From contig CAUJHZ010000076.1 of the NCBI GenBank assembly GCA_963205185.1, forward strand, positions 81,157-145,156: 64,000 nucleotides of DNA. Direction: 5' to 3'. This document shows, in pieces, positions 24,947-33,105 of the stretch (its first letter is position 1; each line of letters opens with the position of its first letter). The notes below the pieces were generated by a model. The model did not search any database and was not told the DNA's origin. It saw only the letters and a list, made by a program, of their open reading frames with translations. Source of the stretch: Planctomycetota bacterium. Lineage in GTDB: Bacteria > Planctomycetota > Phycisphaerae > Phycisphaerales > UBA5793. The translations under genes were made by a program, and so were the position numbers.

Positions 24947-25972
24947 TCACGGCTCGAATCGCCGCTCGATGGCAATCTCCCAGATCGGCGTGCACTCGGA
25001 GAATTCCACGCGGGTGCGCGGCGGGCGCGGCTCGGCCAGCTGGATGCGCAGCCGCAGCACGCCGTCATCGGGCACGGCGACGCGGCACGTCGTCACCGGC
25101 CTGCGGCGGTCGCCCGCAGGCATGAGCAGGCAGGCCTCCACGGGCTGCTCACGGCCCTCCACGAACAGCAAAAGGCAACGCCAGCGCTCGGAGCGGAACC
25201 AGGGAGATCCGGACAGCGCGACCGACACCGTGCCATCCGGCGCCACGCTCGGCGCCGTCACGACGACCTCGTCGAGCGCCCGATTCCATAGCCGGCGCAG
25301 ATGTGCCGACTGCGTCGGGTCGGCGATGTGCGTGTTGAGTTCGCTTTCCATCACTCTGCTCGTCAACTCCGAGAATCCCGCGGAGGAAGCCGCAAATGAA
25401 AAGCCTGTTTGCCCCGGCGACGGGTCGGCTGGCGCGAGGCGCGAGCAGCGGTACAGCAGAATCCATCTCTGCCACTCCCACATCGAGCCGCAGAAGCGCT
25501 CGTTGAAGAGTTCATCCCCCGCGTCGCAGCGCCAGGTCGGCGTCGCGACCGGAGCCAGCATGGCGCTGCTGGTGAATGTTGCTCCGGACGGCAGAAACTG
25601 GCCTGCAGCGGATACTTCCAGATGCTCGCAGAAGAGCAGAAACGCAGTGGTCGGCACGGCGGCCCACCAGCCGCGCTGCTTGATCGCCGGACCGCGGATC
25701 GCCATATACCCGGCCGCCAGCGCCGTGATCGCGATGGCCAGGTGGCGGTTGAGGCGCCGGACGCGATGAAGTTGGCGCTCGCGCTGCGCTGCATAGCCGC
25801 ACTCGCTGCAGGTGAGGCCGGGCGAATGCGAGAGGTCATACCAGCACTTGGGGCACCGCCGCAAGTGAACGCCGCCGCGGCGCAGCCAGTCGCCGCACGC
25901 AAAGTGGAGAAAGAAGCCGGCCCCGGCGACCACCAGGATCCAGCCCAACGTGATGAGCAGCACATCCGCCAC
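24947..25972 (-). CDS. membrane protein with N-terminal zinc ribbon
   Basis: About 341 residues from a GTG at 25972. The frame stays open to an ATG at 26086, but that adds 38 Arg-rich residues and reaches into the divergent dus promoter. One transmembrane helix opens the protein. The four-Cys ribbon CPKCWYDLSHSPGLTCSECGYAA follows, then two more short helices (about 85-125), and a soluble C-terminal ~220 residues. The ribbon has the same design as the one inside ctaA at 7692-9329. Paired Cys-Pro-x-Cys modules beside membrane helices are frequent in planctomycete proteins of unknown function. Confidence 0.65.
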   Translation of the reverse strand: MADVLLITLGWILVVAGAGFFLHFACGDWLRRGGVHLRRCPKCWYDLSHSPGLTCSECGYAAQRERQLHRVRRLNRHLAIAITALAAGYMAIRGPAIKQRGWWAAVPTTAFLLFCEHLEVSAAGQFLPSGATFTSSAMLAPVATPTWRCDAGDELFNERFCGSMWEWQRWILLYRCSRLAPADPSPGQTGFSFAASSAGFSELTSRVMESELNTHIADPTQSAHLRRLWNRALDEVVVTAPSVAPDGTVSVALSGSPWFRSERWRCLLLFVEGREQPVEACLLMPAGDRRRPVTTCRVAVPDDGVLRLRIQLAEPRPPRTRVEFSECTPIWEIAIERRFEP

Positions 25973-26097
25973 CGTGTCAAGCTTATGACGGCCGGCCGGA
26001 CCCGGGATCGGCAGAAAGTGATCGGATTCGCGCGTCCGTCGTGAGTATCGATAAGTCGCTGCGCGTCGCAGACGCCTGCCGCACATACGATTCGTCG

Positions 26098-27141
26098 ATG
26101 TCTCAAGCCTTTGAAGTCGATCCTCGCATTCGCGCCGTGCTGCCCGCGATGGATGCCCCGTTTTTCCAGGCGGGGCTCGCGGGCTATTCCGACGCGGCGA
26201 TGCGCATCATCGCCCGCCGCCACGGCGCCCCCTACTGCATCACCGAAGCCCTGCTCGACCGCATCCTGCTCGCCGGCGGCAAGGGCCTGGCCAAGGCCGA
26301 TCTCGATGTGCTCGCCGACAACGTGCCTGCGACCGCCGAAGATCATCCGCTGGCGGGCCAGATCATCGGCACCGACCCCGGCGAGATGGCCGCGGCGGGC
26401 GCGCTGCTGGCCGGGATGGGCTACGAAGTCATCGACGTCAACCTCGCCTGCCCCGTGCGCAAGATTGCGCGCAAGTGTCGAGGCGGCCACTTCCTTGCCC
26501 ATCCTGAAGATGCCATCGACGTGCTCAAAGCGGTGCGCGACGCGGTTCCGAGCCACATCCCCACCACGGTCAAACTCCGCCGCGGTTCAGATGATTCGCC
26601 CGAGGCCGCCGACAATTTCGAGCGCATCTTCAATGCGCTTTACGACCTCGGCTACTCCTGGGCGACCGTGCACGGCCGCACCGTCGTGCAGAAGTACAAC
26701 GGCCCGAGCCGCTGGGCGTTTCTGCGCGATCTCACCGCGCGGCATCCGGACAAGGTCATCTTCGGCTCAGGCGACATCTGGACTGCCGCCGACATCTTCC
26801 GCATGATCGAAGAGACGGGTGTCAAGGCCGTGAGCGTCGCGCGCGGCTGCATCGGCAATCCGTGGATCTTCCGCCAGGCGCGGCAGATCATGGCCGGCGA
26901 AACGCCGACGAGTCCGACGCTCGACGAGCAGCGCGAGGTGCTGCTCGAACACTTCTCGCTCTCCGTGGCCGAACATGGCGAGGCCATGGCGGGCAAACTC
27001 ATGCGCAAGTTCGGCATCAAGTTCAGCGACCACCACCCGCAACCAGAAGCAGTGAAGAACGAGTTCATCCAGGTGCACACCATCGCCGACTGGCGCGCGG
27101 TGCTCGATCGGTGGTATGCGCCGCAGGTGGTGGAGGTGTGA
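26098..27141 (+). CDS. tRNA-dihydrouridine synthase
   Basis: 347 residues from the ATG at 26098; a GTG at 26041 would add 19 residues without support. TIM-barrel FMN enzyme of the Dus family. Evidence includes APFFQAGLAGYSDAAMR (FMN-binding first strand), NLACPVRKIARKCRGG with the catalytic-loop Cys, VKLRRGSDD, TVHGRT, FGSGDIW and VARGCIGNPWIF. It reduces uridines to dihydrouridine in tRNA D-loops with NADPH. Which uridines it modifies cannot be read from the sequence; it is not clearly DusA, B or C. The C-terminal helical tRNA-binding domain (about 250-345) is complete. Confidence 0.92.
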   Translation: MSQAFEVDPRIRAVLPAMDAPFFQAGLAGYSDAAMRIIARRHGAPYCITEALLDRILLAGGKGLAKADLDVLADNVPATAEDHPLAGQIIGTDPGEMAAAGALLAGMGYEVIDVNLACPVRKIARKCRGGHFLAHPEDAIDVLKAVRDAVPSHIPTTVKLRRGSDDSPEAADNFERIFNALYDLGYSWATVHGRTVVQKYNGPSRWAFLRDLTARHPDKVIFGSGDIWTAADIFRMIEETGVKAVSVARGCIGNPWIFRQARQIMAGETPTSPTLDEQREVLLEHFSLSVAEHGEAMAGKLMRKFGIKFSDHHPQPEAVKNEFIQVHTIADWRAVLDRWYAPQVVEV

Positions 27142-27330
27142 CATAGCCTATTTGAGATGGCGAGCAGACGCCATCGATCGTGCCGCTCGCGACGAATTCG
27201 CCGAGTTATTGCCACTTTGCTTGTTTTTTCTTAAAGTGGATGTAGGGAGCATATTAAGTATTCTCCCTCGTCCCCTTTCGACCCCAGCTTCAAACTGGGT
27301 ACACTCTGGCGTCATCGGAAGGAGAGGTTG

Positions 27331-28890
27331 ATGTTGCGCAGAGACCTCCACGCTTCGAGCTGCCGAATCGATCCGGCCGTGCTGACGTGCCTGGGAATCG
27401 GCACGCTCGCGACGAGTATTCCCGCGGCGGCGCAGATCCGTTTTGCGCCGCACCAGCGCGCGGCGGTTCCGGGGCGTGATGCGACTTCCATCGCCCTGGC
27501 CGACCTCAGCGGCAACGGGCTCACCGACGCCGCGATCTCGACACAAGTGGAGTATCTGGGCGCGGGACGGCTGTTCACTTGCATACAGATCGATCGCGGC
27601 ACGACTGAGAACCATTTCATTCTTCAGCGCCCCGGTCCGCTCATCGGCCTGATCTGCGCGGATATGGACGCGGACGGCCATACGGACGTGGTTTGGCGCG
27701 AAGACGACCGCGTCGGCGTGTGGTACAACTCCGGTGAGGGGCGACTCGGATCGCTGCATCTCGAACCGATGGGCGCTTTTGTCAAGCGGCTGGAAGTGGG
27801 CGACGTCGATGGGGACGGTGCGCCGGACTTGCTCGCGATTCTCGGCGACTTTTCCACGCCGCCTCATCGCGTCGAAGCGCGACTCGCGCGGGGACGAGGC
27901 GCATTCGAATCTCGACCTGTCTACGAGCATCCGAATGCTGAGTTTGCGGCGCAGGATCTCACGCTGGGCGACGTCGACGGAGATGGAGACGTGGACATTG
28001 CGCTGCTGTGTGCGCGCATGTACTTCATTTACACCTATGAGTCGGAAGTTGTCTATCTCACAAATGACGCCTCGGGACGATTCAGCGAATCCAATCGCTG
28101 GCCTCTGCCGTGGGGCAACGGCGTCGAGCAGTTCCCACAAGCGGTCCGCGCCGGAGACCTGGACGGTGACGGCGACTTGGATTTTCTGGTCGCCACGGGC
28201 GAGCACTACCCGCGAACGCGCGTGTTCGCCTTCCGCAATGACGGAGACCGGCTCGCTCAGACAGCGTCGCTGGGATCCGCCTACGAGAGCCGCATCCGCG
28301 TGTTGACCGTCGCAGACCTCGATCTGGACGGGCGACTCGACGCGGTTTTCGCGGCGCGATCGGAGTTGTTCGTGACAAGGAACCTGGGCGATGCCCGATT
28401 TGCTCCCGCTCAATCGATCGATACGGGCCGGGGTGCGGTCGCCAGCGCAGCGCTGGCGGACATAGCCGGGACTGGACAGTGGGACATTGCCGCACTCGTC
28501 GGCTCGCGGCACCTGGCGCTCGTTCGCAACATCAGCGTGAGGCCGGGTCCGCACCTCGATGTCGGACCGTTGACGCGGGGTGAGCCCGTTGCGCTCGCGG
28601 TTCGCGAAGCGCTGCCTGGGGAGACTGTGCACTTCCTGTACTCGCTCGACGGCGTCGGACACGAGCGCGGCCAGCCGCTCCTGGGAGGGATGGTGCTCGA
28701 CCTTCGCAATCCCGTCATTCAATTCGGCAGCGCAGTTGCCGATCAGGACGGGACGGCCGTGCTTGGCCGCATCGTACCTCAGGGGGCGCCCTTGACGAAC
28801 ATCGCGTTCCAGGCCGTCATCCGCCGCGGATCAGGCGGCGAGGATTCCGTGAAGTCCACGTTCCGCACCGTGCGGGTGGAGCCGAACTGA
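27331..28890 (+). CDS. exported FG-GAP/VCBS repeat protein
   Basis: 519 residues from the ATG at 27331, with GGAGAGG just upstream. A signal peptide ends near PAAA. Repeated calcium-binding FG-GAP motifs follow at ~60-residue spacing: DLSGNGLTDAA, DMDADGHTDVVW, DVDGDGAPDLL, DVDGDGDVDIALL, DLDGDGDLDFLVA, DLDLDGRLDAVF and DIAGTGQWDIA, giving a seven-bladed propeller. The last ~120 residues form a beta-rich domain with no recognised name. Such proteins are usually secreted adhesins or carbohydrate/protein-binding propellers. No partner genes are adjacent. Confidence 0.85.
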   Translation: MLRRDLHASSCRIDPAVLTCLGIGTLATSIPAAAQIRFAPHQRAAVPGRDATSIALADLSGNGLTDAAISTQVEYLGAGRLFTCIQIDRGTTENHFILQRPGPLIGLICADMDADGHTDVVWREDDRVGVWYNSGEGRLGSLHLEPMGAFVKRLEVGDVDGDGAPDLLAILGDFSTPPHRVEARLARGRGAFESRPVYEHPNAEFAAQDLTLGDVDGDGDVDIALLCARMYFIYTYESEVVYLTNDASGRFSESNRWPLPWGNGVEQFPQAVRAGDLDGDGDLDFLVATGEHYPRTRVFAFRNDGDRLAQTASLGSAYESRIRVLTVADLDLDGRLDAVFAARSELFVTRNLGDARFAPAQSIDTGRGAVASAALADIAGTGQWDIAALVGSRHLALVRNISVRPGPHLDVGPLTRGEPVALAVREALPGETVHFLYSLDGVGHERGQPLLGGMVLDLRNPVIQFGSAVADQDGTAVLGRIVPQGAPLTNIAFQAVIRRGSGGEDSVKSTFRTVRVEPN

Positions 28891-28938
28891 CGGGACCGCC
28901 GATCAGGGAGTTTTTCACTCGCAAGTGACGCTACCTCC

Positions 28939-29769
28939 GTGTTGCCCCTAACCTCACGGGACTTGCCGCGGCTGTACATTGTCATCCCGGTCTACAACGA
29001 GGAGGCGACGCTGCTCGAGTGCCTGGGCCGCGTCGCAGCAGCCGCTGTGCCCGCCGGCTGGAGCAAACACCTGATCCTCGTCAATGATGCTTCAACCGAC
29101 GGCGCGCGCTCGCTTCTCGAAAGGCAGTTCGCCGCAGAGACCGCCGAGAGAGAGAAAGACGCGTCTCCAATTCCCGGCCATCCCCCTGCGGCCTCTGCGT
29201 TCTCTGCGGTGAAAACTCTTCATCATGAGCGCAACCGCGGCAAGGGCGCCGCGATCCGCACCGGTTTCAAGGCCGTGCTGTCGGTTGCCAGCGAGACCGA
29301 CGCCGTCATCGTCCAGGACGCCGATCTCGAATACGACCCGGCCGACTACGAGCGGCTGCTCGAACCGATTGTGCAGGGCCGCAGCCGCATCGTCTTTGGC
29401 ACGCGCTTCGGCCCGCACTACGAACCGGCGACGTTTCGACTGCGCCTGCATGCGCTGGGCAACCGGCTGCTGAGCGAACTGTCCAACTGGCGCACGGGGC
29501 TGCACCTCACCGACATGGAATGCGGCTACAAGGTTTTCGCCGCTCCCGTGCTCGCCCGCATTGTGCCGATGCTCATGGAAGACCGCTTCGGCATCGAGCC
29601 GGAGATCACTGCGGCCGCCGCGGCCATCAACGAACGCATCGAGGAAGTGCCGGTGTCGTACCACCCGCGAAGCGTGGGCGAAGGCAAGAAGATCAAGTGG
29701 TCCGACGGCCTGGCGGCGCTGCGCGTGATCCGTCGGGGCGTCCGACGCGGCCCGGAACACGGATCGTGA
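28939..29769 (+). CDS. GT2 family glycosyltransferase (dolichol/undecaprenyl-P mannose synthase-like) with in-frame repeat insertion
   Basis: 276 residues from a GTG at 28939. GT-A fold: YIVIPVYNEEATLLECL, LVNDASTDG, RNRGKGAAIRTGF, then the metal-binding QDADLEYDP and FGTRFG. The sequence is closest to polyprenyl-phosphate hexose transferases of the DPM1/GtrB type that make a lipid-linked sugar at the inner membrane. About 30 residues (FAAETAEREKDASP...SAFSAVK) between LLERQ and TLHHERNRG are encoded by a palindromic repeat and have no counterpart in the family. The stop overlaps the next gene as GTGA, so the two are coupled. Confidence 0.88.
   Translation: MLPLTSRDLPRLYIVIPVYNEEATLLECLGRVAAAAVPAGWSKHLILVNDASTDGARSLLERQFAAETAEREKDASPIPGHPPAASAFSAVKTLHHERNRGKGAAIRTGFKAVLSVASETDAVIVQDADLEYDPADYERLLEPIVQGRSRIVFGTRFGPHYEPATFRLRLHALGNRLLSELSNWRTGLHLTDMECGYKVFAAPVLARIVPMLMEDRFGIEPEITAAAAAINERIEEVPVSYHPRSVGEGKKIKWSDGLAALRVIRRGVRRGPEHGS
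29128..29213. repeat. palindromic repeat element inserted inside a coding sequence
   Basis: The left arm starts TTCGCCGCAGAGACCGCCGAG and the right arm ends CCTCTGCGTTCTCTGCGGTGAA. The reverse complement of the right arm matches the left arm at most positions. Length is ~86 bp. It keeps the glycosyltransferase frame open. The (CGCAGAG)-type arms resemble dispersed palindromic repeats found between genes in many environmental bacteria. Confidence 0.6.
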
Positions 29770-30725
29770 CGCAATCGCCTTCGCAGCCTGAACCCACGGA
29801 GAAAGAGCAGGCGCCGCCTGCTGCATCGCGGCTGCAAGCCGGCGTCAAGATCGCCGGCTTTGTCATCGGCATCGGCCTGCTTGCGTGGATCATCTCCGAC
29901 GCCATTGCCGGGCAGCAGTTCGCGGGTCTGGCCGACGCGTCCTGGCAGCAGTACGCCGCCCTGCTCGGCTGCACGATGATCAGCGTGGTCGCCAACGGCG
30001 GGATCTTCTGGGCGATCATCCGCCCGGTGGCGCGCGTGCCGTTATGGGACATTCAGGCCGTGAACGCGGGCGTGAACCTGCTCAACTATGCGCCGATCCG
30101 CATCGGGATGCCGGCCCGGATCGCGCACCATCGCCGGGTGGATGGGTTGGCGTATTCACTGCTGTTCGGCTGGTACGCAGCGCTGGGGTGCCTCATGTTC
30201 ATGACGCTCGGCTGCGTGCTCCTCGCCACGCTGATCAGGCCGCAGGTGGACGCGTGGTGGGCGGGATTGCTCGCTGGGCTGCTGACCCTGGGCTGCGCGG
30301 CGTGTGTCTACGTCGGCTCGCACAGGCTTCTGGCGGGCCGCTGGCAGGGCGCATCGGGAATGATCGCTTCGCCGCGCTGGGTCGTGCTCGCCGTGCTGCT
30401 GCGCCTGGTGGACATGACGGCCTACGGCGGGCGGCTGTACGTCGCCGTGGCGATTCTTGGAGTGGACCTCAGCTTGCGCGATGCGGTGTACCTGACGGTT
30501 ATCAGCATGGTTTCGACGCTGGCGCCGATCGGCAGCGTGGGTTTCCGCGAGTTTGCCGTAGCCAAACTTGGCTCGATCCTGCTGGCCGATCCTTCGCTCA
30601 CCAGCCATCTCGACGCAGCGGTGCTGCTCGACCGGGCCGGCGAGGTCGTGGTGTTCATTCCGCTGGGCGTTGCGGCGCTGGTGTGGATGGCGCGGCGCTG
30701 GCGAGGGGCCGGTCGCGAGTCCTGA
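29766..30725 (+). CDS. UPF0104/LPG-synthase-TM-like integral membrane protein
   Basis: 319 residues from a GTG at 29766 that overlaps the glycosyltransferase stop (GTGA). About eight transmembrane helices. Features of the lysylphosphatidylglycerol synthase transmembrane (AglD/UPF0104) family include LNYAPIRIGMPARIAHHRR near the first third and STLAPIGSVGFREFAVAK near the end. In related systems this domain moves or flips lipid-linked intermediates. Coupled to a polyprenyl-P-sugar synthase, it may handle the lipid-linked sugar made by the GT2 protein. No C-terminal aminoacyl transferase domain is present. Confidence 0.8.
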   Translation: MTQSPSQPEPTEKEQAPPAASRLQAGVKIAGFVIGIGLLAWIISDAIAGQQFAGLADASWQQYAALLGCTMISVVANGGIFWAIIRPVARVPLWDIQAVNAGVNLLNYAPIRIGMPARIAHHRRVDGLAYSLLFGWYAALGCLMFMTLGCVLLATLIRPQVDAWWAGLLAGLLTLGCAACVYVGSHRLLAGRWQGASGMIASPRWVVLAVLLRLVDMTAYGGRLYVAVAILGVDLSLRDAVYLTVISMVSTLAPIGSVGFREFAVAKLGSILLADPSLTSHLDAAVLLDRAGEVVVFIPLGVAALVWMARRWRGAGRES

Positions 30726-30789
30726 GCATTGGCGCCGGAGCGCAATCCGTGCCCCCCGTGCCCCGCACGAAGCGCAAAACCTGCCTCGG

Positions 30790-30813
30790 ACCGGCGAGCG
30801 CCGCCGGTTCTTT
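30790..30813 (+). terminator. rho-independent-like terminator after the GT2/UPF0104 pair
   Basis: ACCGGCG, loop AGCGC, CGCCGGT (7-bp perfect stem), followed by TCTTT. It lies 65 bp after the stop codon at 30725. Confidence 0.55.
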
Positions 30814-30966
30814 CCCATGAAAACCGGCGAATCTCACTGGCACGGCGGTTGCGATCGATCCGACGTTCATACGTACGCAGGCCATGGAGGGCCGCACCAG
30901 CGCTACGGAGCGACGGCGGAATGGATTCTTCCGTCATCCACGATCGCCCCCTGAAGGAGGCTTGCG

Positions 30967-31344
30967 ATGTCCAGCATCGGAATCGAAATCCAAGGCACCC
31001 AGCTCACCGGCAGCATCGACGTTGACAACATGCGCGACCGGCTCACGTCCATGCGCGACCGGCTCCAGCAGGAAATCGACGGCGGCAACAACAGCGAGCG
31101 TCTCGCTGATCGGCTCAACAAGGTCAATGGCCAGATTGAGCGGCTCGATCGGCTGAGCGATCAGAACGTGACCGTCACCGCGGACCGCGCCCGCGCCGAA
31201 CTCGAAAACGGCATGCGCTACCTCTCCGAAGGGATGAAGTTCCTCGAGAACCAGGGCGAGGGTCAGTCGACGGCCGCGACCAAGGTCGGCCGCTGGTACG
31301 ACCACCTCAATTCGGTCTACCGGACGATTGATCGTCACGCCTGA
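30967..31344 (+). CDS. small helical cytosolic protein, unknown function
   Basis: 125 residues, with a strong AAGGAGG ribosome site upstream of the ATG at 30967. No signal peptide or membrane helix. The short N-terminal strand (IGIEIQGTQLTGSID) is followed by long charged helices (NMRDRLTSMRDRLQQEIDGG and ADRLNKVNGQIERLDRLSD), a pattern that suggests a coiled coil or helical hairpin. The C-terminal ~50 residues form more helix ending RTIDRHA. It is preceded by a terminator and stands alone, so it has its own promoter. No family is recognised. The good ribosome site and regular heptad character argue that it is expressed. Confidence 0.7.
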   Translation: MSSIGIEIQGTQLTGSIDVDNMRDRLTSMRDRLQQEIDGGNNSERLADRLNKVNGQIERLDRLSDQNVTVTADRARAELENGMRYLSEGMKFLENQGEGQSTAATKVGRWYDHLNSVYRTIDRHA

Positions 31345-31377
31345 ACTCGGAGCGGCATGATGCGGGGCGGGCCCCAA

Positions 31378-31400
31378 GCCGCGCGGCCACGGCGCGCGGC
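31378..31400. terminator. GC-rich hairpin between convergent genes
   Basis: GCCGCGCG, loop GCCACGG, CGCGCGGC (8-bp perfect stem) lies between the stops at 31344 (plus) and 31407 (minus). There is no U-tract on either side, so termination efficiency is uncertain. Confidence 0.4.
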
Positions 31401-31406
31401 GGCGGC

Positions 31407-32723
31407 TCAACTCGCACGGCCCGTGATGCGATTGAACCAGGTCGAGCCGGCGTAGAGCAGGCCCAGTCCGGCGGCGCTCACGACCGCCGAAACGAAGAAC
31501 ACGATGGCGGTGAACTGGGCCTGCGGCACGCTCAGGTCCCAGAACGGCAGGTCGTAGGCGCCCACGCCGCCATGCGAGGCCGAGACGAGCTGATCGGTGA
31601 TGATCGACAACCAGTAGAACGGGTTGACGGCCATCATCACGCCGAACATTTCCTCGAACTGGTTCGAGCCGCCGCTCAGGCCGGCGAAGATTCCGACAAC
31701 CGCCGGCAGCCCGCCCCAGAGCGTGATCGCCAGGGCGAGGTTGGTGGCCATGGCCGTCATGCTGCGCTTCATGAACATGCTCAGCATCACGCCGCTGCAG
31801 GCCAGCAGAATGGAGAACGCAGTGGCGATCAGCGTTGTGTGCAGCGCCACGGTGAGCAGCGCCGAGTGCCGGGTGGAGTAGTAGAGCGATTCGAGCAGCA
31901 CTGCCGCCAGCGGCAGCATCGCCAGTTTGAGAGCGCCCGTCGCCTTGCTCCAGAGGATGGTCATCGGCCGCACTGGCGCGCAGAGCAGCACGTCCCATGA
32001 CCGCGCCTGCTTTTCGGATGCAATTGTGCTGGGGCTCACCACGCACGCGATCATGAGTTGAGCGATAACGGCGATCCACAGCAGCGGCAGCACCATCTCC
32101 GCTTCCATGTGCATGGACGCCTTCATGTTGTACCAGATGAGCAGGCCCAGCAGCAGCAGCGCCACGCCCGTGCTGACGACCGGCCGGCGCAGCACCGCAA
32201 AGCGCATCTCGCGCCACAGGACGGGATTCTCCCAGACGCGGGGCACGTCGAGATCCACCCCGGCGGCGCGTGCGGATTGGGGGGCGGCCTGTGCGGCGCT
32301 CGGATCGTCCGCGGCCGACGTCTCGACGGCCGCCACGGGCGCCTCGCGCCGCGGCCGCACCAGTCGAACGAACCACGAGCGGCCGAGCGATTCCGTGGCG
32401 GCCGTGCGCTTCCTCGTCGTGCGCCGCAGCAGTGGAACGGCCATGGACACCAGCGCCACCGAAGTGATGACGTTGATCGCGTTCGTCGTGATGAACGCCA
32501 GCCCGGTGGGCCAGGGGACGACGGGGCCGGCCATCGCTTCGAAGGTAAGCAGCCACATCACCATGAACGGGTTGTTGTGGAGCATCAGGAAGGGATACGC
32601 CTCCCAGTCGAAGAGCCACAGGCCAAGCGGCAACCACGGCACGATGCGCTGCACGAGCGAGATGAAAACCCCCGGCAGTCGCCGCGATCGGCCGCGTGCG
32701 GGCGAGCACTCTGCCCCGCTCAT
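31407..32723 (-). CDS. ABC-2 permease-like membrane protein, N-terminus apparently lost
   Basis: The frame is open for 438 codons, starting at an ATG (32723) that lies inside the upstream gene. Convincing protein begins near nt 32,690. Helices follow, then the typical block VWENPVLWREMRFAVLRRPV, a long core of about six helices with SPSTIASEKQARSWDVLLCAPVRP (ABC-2 coupling region) and a C-terminal helix. Related planctomycete permeases repeat the NPVLWRE block with a preceding half, which is missing here. There is no ATPase gene beside it. The start region is fused out of frame to a truncated exported protein, so function is doubtful. Confidence 0.6.
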   Translation of the reverse strand: MSGAECSPARGRSRRLPGVFISLVQRIVPWLPLGLWLFDWEAYPFLMLHNNPFMVMWLLTFEAMAGPVVPWPTGLAFITTNAINVITSVALVSMAVPLLRRTTRKRTAATESLGRSWFVRLVRPRREAPVAAVETSAADDPSAAQAAPQSARAAGVDLDVPRVWENPVLWREMRFAVLRRPVVSTGVALLLLGLLIWYNMKASMHMEAEMVLPLLWIAVIAQLMIACVVSPSTIASEKQARSWDVLLCAPVRPMTILWSKATGALKLAMLPLAAVLLESLYYSTRHSALLTVALHTTLIATAFSILLACSGVMLSMFMKRSMTAMATNLALAITLWGGLPAVVGIFAGLSGGSNQFEEMFGVMMAVNPFYWLSIITDQLVSASHGGVGAYDLPFWDLSVPQAQFTAIVFFVSAVVSAAGLGLLYAGSTWFNRITGRAS

Positions 32724-33105
32724 CGCGCAGCGTGGCTTCGAGTTCGCTGAAATCTTCGAGCGTCCGCGCGTAGACGACCACGGTCGATTCGCGCCCGGGT
32801 TGGATCGTAAGCGAGCGCGTGATGAGTTGGCTGTAGACCATGTCCTGCGGCACGCGGACTTCGAGCCGCGCCTGCTGCGCGTCGCCGGTCATCGGCTCTC
32901 CGGGCCTTGTGACCCAGGAGATCTCGACGCGGATCGGGAAGAAGTAATGCGCCCGCACGGCGCCGCCGTGCCCGACTGAGACGCTGAGCACCGGCTCGGG
33001 TTCAGCGCTCGCAGGACCGGCGAGCACCAGCGCCGCCAGCAGCGCCGACCACACCGCCGTCAGGCGGGGCCAGAGCGCGACAGAGCCACGGCGCGAACGG
33101 CGCAT
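32690..33105 (-). pseudogene. truncated exported protein of the VWA/MoxR locus
   Basis: The ATG at 33105 overlaps the BatA-like gene stop (ATGA). It encodes a signal peptide (ending near PASA) and ~120 residues of credible beta-rich protein: VSVGHGGAVRAHYFFPIRVEISW, RLEVRVPQDMVYSQ and VVVYARTLEDFSELEATLRDE. From about nt 32,690 onward the same frame stays open to 30934, but the translation turns into Arg/Ala/His-rich antiregister sequence, because the real coding frame there is the permease in the +1 frame. In similar loci the protein after BatA is much longer and ends in membrane helices. A deletion or chimera is the simplest explanation. Confidence 0.55.

Noticed and set aside
27148-28722. 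A 524-codon minus-strand open frame over the FG-GAP gene
   Set aside because: The plus-strand frame has a signal peptide and seven FG-GAP motifs. The minus frame is a shadow created by GC-rich codon bias, Arg-rich and without a family.
32690-32710. Programmed -1 ribosomal frameshift at GGGTTTT
   Set aside because: The permease frame is +1 relative to the exported protein, so a -1 slip would not enter it, and the two parts do not make a known protein together.
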